Notes under the pieces: generated by a model
Told to the model about the DNA's origin: nothing
What the model saw: only the letters and a program-made list of their open reading frames with translations
Databases searched by the model: none
Part shown: in pieces, positions 6,591-9,227 of the stretch
Layout of the letters: the number at the start of each line of letters is the position of its first letter
Position numbering within the stretch: position 1 is the stretch's first letter
Position numbers and translations under genes: made by a program
Assembly (NCBI GenBank): GCA_035533615.1
Contig: DATLTM010000035.1
Location: forward strand, 1 to 9,227
Length of the DNA: 9,227 bases
Direction: 5' to 3'
From: C7867-001 sp035533615
GTDB taxonomy: Bacteria; Patescibacteriota; Minisyncoccia; Phycocordibacterales; Phycocordibacteraceae

Positions 6591-7437
6591 TTTCCTTTAC
6601 TACGATCCAAGGAACAGAGCCGTTCCAATTTAATTCGAAACCTGCAGCTTGCGGATGACCATTCCCGCCATATTTACGAGCGATTGCCGATACATCAATT
6701 GAACTGTTACTACGGAGGGAAACGCTTAACATATCTGCATGCATATTCACTACGATTCCCAATGGTGGCTTCATCCGCGCGAGTAGATTCCCTACGTCAG
6801 AGGAAAACATACCGGACGCTCCGACCAGATAGCATTCAAGCCCTTCAAACAAAACGAGTGTCGCTTTATTGGCGATTTGCTCGACGAGTATTGCGAAGTG
6901 CTCTGCATAAATCTTTCCTTTTTCTATGAGAATTGCACGCTCCGCACTATCATCGATCTTTGCAGAGAGCACGTCCCAGACATCAAAATGAAACGGTTGC
7001 GCATACATGTAGGAGAGTATCGCGCGAGAATCGGGTAATTTGAAAACATATAAATCGCCATCCTCTACATATTTCAACATTGTCGGCACAGGAGTGTTTG
7101 GATGAAAGTAACTCCAGGCGATTGTTGCGCCGGAACGCTTTTCATCGAATACATATTCCGGCATGCTTTCGACGCGTTCTTTTGCACCAAGATGGTGGTC
7201 AAGAACGGTGACAGAAATAGCTATCTTCACAAAGTCATTCATGAGGTCTTGAGAGTATGAGAAATCTACAAAAAAGAGACGTTTATTCTCGAGCCCAATT
7301 GGAACAGGCCGTCCGTGCTTCACCGGGATGTAGTCGGCCGTGTCCCCGAATTTCTTCCATGCAGCATATGCGGCACCGAAGCCGTCGGGGCAGCCGCCGT
7401 GATAGAGAACTGCAATTTTCTTATGATACTCGTGCAT
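6571..7437 (-). CDS. DHH/DHHA1-domain phosphoesterase
   Basis: 288 residues with the two-domain layout of the DHH superfamily (RecJ, NrnA, GdpP relatives). The catalytic DHH domain shows HGGCPDGFGAAYAA (H13, D18), VDFS (D58), the signature LDHH (D80-H81-H82) and a further acidic site VEDGD (E125/D126/D128); these normally bind two divalent metals. The C-terminal DHHA1 domain carries GGNGHPQAAGF at 257-267, the substrate-binding glycine loop. There are no PAS, GGDEF, CBS or membrane segments, so it is neither GdpP-like nor a full RecJ. It most resembles stand-alone RecJ-like phosphohydrolases; the substrate (nanoRNA, pAp, cyclic dinucleotide or other) cannot be told from sequence. ATG at 7437 has TAAGG about 4 nt upstream and lies 17 bp after the methyltransferase gene. 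The adenylate-turnover reading is inference. Confidence 0.88.
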   Translation of the reverse strand: MHEYHKKIAVLYHGGCPDGFGAAYAAWKKFGDTADYIPVKHGRPVPIGLENKRLFFVDFSYSQDLMNDFVKIAISVTVLDHHLGAKERVESMPEYVFDEKRSGATIAWSYFHPNTPVPTMLKYVEDGDLYVFKLPDSRAILSYMYAQPFHFDVWDVLSAKIDDSAERAILIEKGKIYAEHFAILVEQIANKATLVLFEGLECYLVGASGMFSSDVGNLLARMKPPLGIVVNMHADMLSVSLRSNSSIDVSAIARKYGGNGHPQAAGFELNWNGSVPWIVVKENENPRD

Positions 7438-7454
7438 ACGCCTTAGTGTACTGC

Positions 7455-8318
7455 TTAGCGCACGAAACGCACGTAAATGCCGGCAGGAATGACTCGATCA
7501 GAAGAAGATTCTTGTATGAAAAGTTCACCACACTCGCCGTTAACTTTACCGAAGATACCCTCCACCGCCTGAGCGAAGGCGCGCGGCGCATAGCCGGCGG
7601 CATAGCCGTTTACGAGGAAGAATGAGCCTGTCTTGTTCGAGAGAATCTCTTTGAGCGTTTCAAGCAGTTCTGGGAAGTCTTCTTCTATCTTCCAGACCTC
7701 GCCTTTGGCGCCGCGGCCGAATGCCGGCGGGTCGAGGATGATTCCGTCATATGCAGCACCGCGCCGCACCTCGCGCTTCGTAAAAGCGAGTGCATCGTCC
7801 AGTATCCAGCGGATGCTTTCTTCGGAAACGCTGGAGAGTCGTGCATTTTCGTGCGCCCAGTCAAGCGATTGTTTTGACGCATCTACATGTGTGACGAACG
7901 CGCCAGAGAGCGCGGCGATGACGGAGGCGATGCCGGTATAGCCGAAGAGATTGAGCACGTTCGGCTTCTCGAGCTTCGCAATATGTGTCTGTGACCATTC
8001 CCAGTTCGGCGCCTGTTCGGGAAAGATTCCCGTGTGCTTGAAGCCGGTGAGGCGTGCGAGCGCCCGCGCGTTGTGCCAGGCGACCGGCCATTGCTCGAGC
8101 ACAGGCTTTTTTGCCTTCCACATTCCTTTCTTATCACGGAAAGCAAATTCAGCGTGTGCTGAGCCCCAGAGCTCGGGTTTCTGTTTCCGCCACAGTGCCT
8201 GCGTCTCCGGCCGTGCGACAACAACGACGCCAAAGCGCTCCAATTTCATATTGTCGCCCGAATCAAGGAGTTCGTAGTCGTTCCAAGGAAGAGCAGTGAG
8301 ATGTTGATCGTATTTCAT
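7455..8318 (-). CDS. Class I SAM-dependent methyltransferase, RlmI/RlmK-like (probable RNA methyltransferase)
   Basis: 287 residues from the chosen start. An N-terminal region (YELLDSGDNMKLERFG, then VARPETQALW) precedes a Rossmann-type SAM domain. It has motif I NLFGYTGIAS (123-132), the acidic loop VDASKQSLDWAHENA (145-159), LDDALAF (173-179), and motif IV DGIILDPPAFGRG (191-203) followed by GEVWKIEEDF. DPPAFGRG with K-x-EED is typical of the COG1092 group that includes the 23S rRNA methyltransferases RlmI and RlmK. There is no PUA domain as in RlmI, so the modified base is uncertain. ATG at 8318 is preferred over the in-frame ATG at 8348: it makes a 4-bp ATGA overlap with the upstream stop, whereas the longer form would overlap by 34 bp and add ten unconserved-looking residues. 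No strong Shine-Dalgarno is seen, as expected for coupled translation. Confidence 0.87.
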   Translation of the reverse strand: MKYDQHLTALPWNDYELLDSGDNMKLERFGVVVVARPETQALWRKQKPELWGSAHAEFAFRDKKGMWKAKKPVLEQWPVAWHNARALARLTGFKHTGIFPEQAPNWEWSQTHIAKLEKPNVLNLFGYTGIASVIAALSGAFVTHVDASKQSLDWAHENARLSSVSEESIRWILDDALAFTKREVRRGAAYDGIILDPPAFGRGAKGEVWKIEEDFPELLETLKEILSNKTGSFFLVNGYAAGYAPRAFAQAVEGIFGKVNGECGELFIQESSSDRVIPAGIYVRFVR

Positions 8319-9085
8319 GCGAGAGCTTCTGGGTGTTTCTTTGACCATTCATAAAAGACAACTGCGGCGGAAACCGCTGCGTTGAGCGATTCGGTCCGCG
8401 GATGCATCGGTATGGAGAGCGTGACGTCACAGGCGGTGAGCGTCATCTGCCGAATGCCCGTTCCTTCGTTCCCGACGACAAACACAACGGGCGCATCAAA
8501 TGTGTCTGTGCCGAGAGCGGCAGTGCCCCGCATCGCGAGACCGTAAATCCAGAAGCCTTTTTCTTTCAGCACCTTCAACGCGTGATTTACGTTGCCAATG
8601 GACACGAGTGGGATGCGGAACGCCATACCGGCGGAAGCCTTTACGACGGCACCGGTGACGGGTGCCTGATTGTGCTTGGGGATAAGGACACCCGACAGGC
8701 CGAAGGCGGCGGCGGATCGGATAATAGCGCCAACGTTGTGTGGATCCTGCACTTCGCCAAGAATGGCAACTGCGGGATTCTTTTTTATATCGAGTGATGC
8801 AATAAAATCATCAAACGAGACAAGTAGCGCGGTGGGGTCCATCGTGAATATGACCCCCTGATGCGCGGTATCTTTCCCCACAAGCTCCTTTCCCTTATCT
8901 GATGCGAGTGTATGAATTGGGATCTTGTTTTTCTCAAGAAGAAAACGAAGCTCTCCGTTAAGAAGATCAGGGGCGAGAAAAACTTTACGGATAACGCGAG
9001 GAATATTCTCTAGCGCTTCTACGAGCGTATGTTTACCATAAATATAAACCTTCTCTCGCGAGGCCGTATGTCGTTTCGATTGCAT
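8315..9085 (-). CDS. rlmB: SpoU/TrmH-family RNA 2'-O-methyltransferase, RlmB-like
   Basis: 256 residues from ATG at 9085. It has a substrate-binding L30e-like N-terminal domain (KVYIYGKHTLVEAL ... TAHQGVIF) and a C-terminal knotted SPOUT domain. The three SpoU motifs are clear: EVQDPHNVGAIIRSA (111-125, with catalytic-type R123), VVGNEGTGI (203-211), and IPMHPRTESLNAAVSAAV (225-242). RlmB methylates the 2'-OH of G2251 in 23S rRNA; the close TrmH/AviRb/TsnR relatives act on other RNAs, so the site is family inference. An in-frame GTG at 9112 would add nine residues, but the ATG is preferred because a -10-like box (9094-9099) lies between the two. It appears to be the first gene of the minus-strand operon, and its TGA overlaps the next ATG. 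Confidence 0.9.
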   Translation of the reverse strand: MQSKRHTASREKVYIYGKHTLVEALENIPRVIRKVFLAPDLLNGELRFLLEKNKIPIHTLASDKGKELVGKDTAHQGVIFTMDPTALLVSFDDFIASLDIKKNPAVAILGEVQDPHNVGAIIRSAAAFGLSGVLIPKHNQAPVTGAVVKASAGMAFRIPLVSIGNVNHALKVLKEKGFWIYGLAMRGTAALGTDTFDAPVVFVVGNEGTGIRQMTLTACDVTLSIPMHPRTESLNAAVSAAVVFYEWSKKHPEALA

Positions 9086-9093
9086 GGTGGCTA

Positions 9094-9099
9094 AGTATA
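9094..9099 (-). promoter_or_regulatory. -10-like box just upstream of the rlmB-like gene
   Basis: On the minus strand TATACT differs from TATAAT by one base and ends 8 nt before ATG at 9085. Transcription from it would start within a few bases of that ATG. No matching -35 is found 16-18 bp upstream. A second -10-like hexamer, TAAAAT at 9120-9115, would give a leader of about 20 nt to the ATG and also lacks a -35. Which one is used, if either, cannot be settled here. Confidence 0.25.
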
Positions 9100-9121
9100 C
9101 CTCTGCACGCACCTATTTTAC

Positions 9122-9132
9122 CCGAAATTCGG
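9122..9132. repeat. Small palindrome CCGAA-A-TTCGG
   Basis: A perfect 5-bp palindrome with a single central base, placed between the larger repeat cluster and the operon's first gene. The loop is too short for an RNA hairpin, so if functional it would be a DNA-binding site. It is short enough to occur by chance. Confidence 0.25.
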
Positions 9133-9140
9133 CCCGATCA

Positions 9141-9187
9141 GGGTAGTCAATGAGGTAGTCACTCGCCCCACCCCGGAGTGACTACCC
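9141..9187. promoter_or_regulatory. Direct plus inverted repeat cluster upstream of the operon
   Basis: GGGTAGTCA (9141-9149) and GGTAGTCACTC (9154-9164) share GGTAGTCA as a direct repeat. GAGTGACTACC (9176-9186) is the perfect inverse of the second copy (11 bp, loop of 11 nt at 9165-9175, CCCC-rich). Bases 9179-9187 (TGACTACCC) are also the perfect 9-bp inverse of the first copy. The right arm can therefore pair with either left arm but not both. No T-run follows on either strand, so this is not an intrinsic terminator. It could be an operator with three half-sites, or a switching leader if the operon transcript starts upstream. Confidence 0.5.
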
Positions 9188-9227
9188 TCCATATCTGAAA
9201 TCGCCCGTTGTTCCTTGTTATTTTGGG
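9188..9227. other. Right-edge sequence without a recognisable gene
   Basis: The last 40 bases continue the gene-free stretch that begins upstream of the rlmB-like gene. No start codon with a supported gene, no RNA gene and no convincing promoter was recognised. What lies beyond the edge is unknown, so whether this belongs to the operon's promoter or to another gene cannot be judged. Confidence 0.4.

Noticed and set aside
9144..9152. TTGACT on the minus strand as a -35 box for the operon
   Set aside because: The nearest -10-like hexamer (TAAAAT) is 24 bp away, too far for a standard promoter, and the bases belong to the repeat cluster.
9154..9186. The 11-bp hairpin as a terminator for a gene to the right or left
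   Set aside because: No T-run follows on either strand; after the stem come CTCCATATC (plus) and TCATTGACT (minus).
9141..9187. Repeat cluster as the start of a CRISPR array
   Set aside because: The repeats are only 8-11 bp, one is inverted, and spacers are 4-11 nt, which does not fit any CRISPR array.

Overview
The window (9,227 bp, moderately GC-rich, very densely coding) looks like a chromosomal piece of a Candidate Phyla Radiation bacterium, most likely Parcubacteria/Patescibacteria. This is an inference from protein style: a secreted GNVGIGTxSP-type repeat protein with CLNGSCIxxW signatures, a truncated valyl-tRNA synthetase, a TsaD with an extra insertion, and tightly overlapping genes. 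TGA is used as an ordinary stop for several genes, so the recoded-UGA CPR groups (Gracilibacteria, SR1/Absconditabacteria) are unlikely.

Layout. Positions 1-792 (+) hold the 3' part of a gene for an exported, cysteine-rich repeat protein whose start lies left of the window. Positions 885-1976 (+) encode a seven-helix membrane protein with a C-terminal DUF2914 domain. From about 9085 leftwards to 1973, seven genes on the minus strand form one apparent operon: SpoU/RlmB-type RNA 2'-O-methyltransferase, RlmI/RlmK-like class I methyltransferase, DHH/DHHA1 phosphoesterase, tsaD, valS, a PrsW-family intramembrane protease, and an Hsp20 small heat shock protein. Junctions are 4-bp ATGA overlaps, a 20-bp overlap, or gaps of 11-27 bp. 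The plus- and minus-strand blocks converge and share a TTAA at 1973-1976 that carries both stop codons.

Functionally, the minus-strand block joins RNA modification and decoding (RNA methylation, t6A on tRNA, Val-tRNA charging) to RNA/nucleotide turnover (DHH) and protein quality control (PrsW, Hsp20). Joint regulation of translation and proteostasis is an inference from layout only. The 140 bp upstream of the operon contains no gene but holds a direct/inverted repeat cluster (9141-9187) that can form two mutually exclusive hairpins. A perfect 11-bp hairpin at 1894-1920, inside the end of the DUF2914 gene, is the best candidate for ending the operon's transcript.

No mobile element, CRISPR array, tRNA or rRNA gene was seen. 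All nine genes resemble known families. The less ordinary points are the regulatory structure upstream of the operon, the terminator embedded in the convergent gene, -10-like boxes placed right at start codons, and CPR-style changes in ValS and TsaD. I do not see a clearly new multi-gene system.
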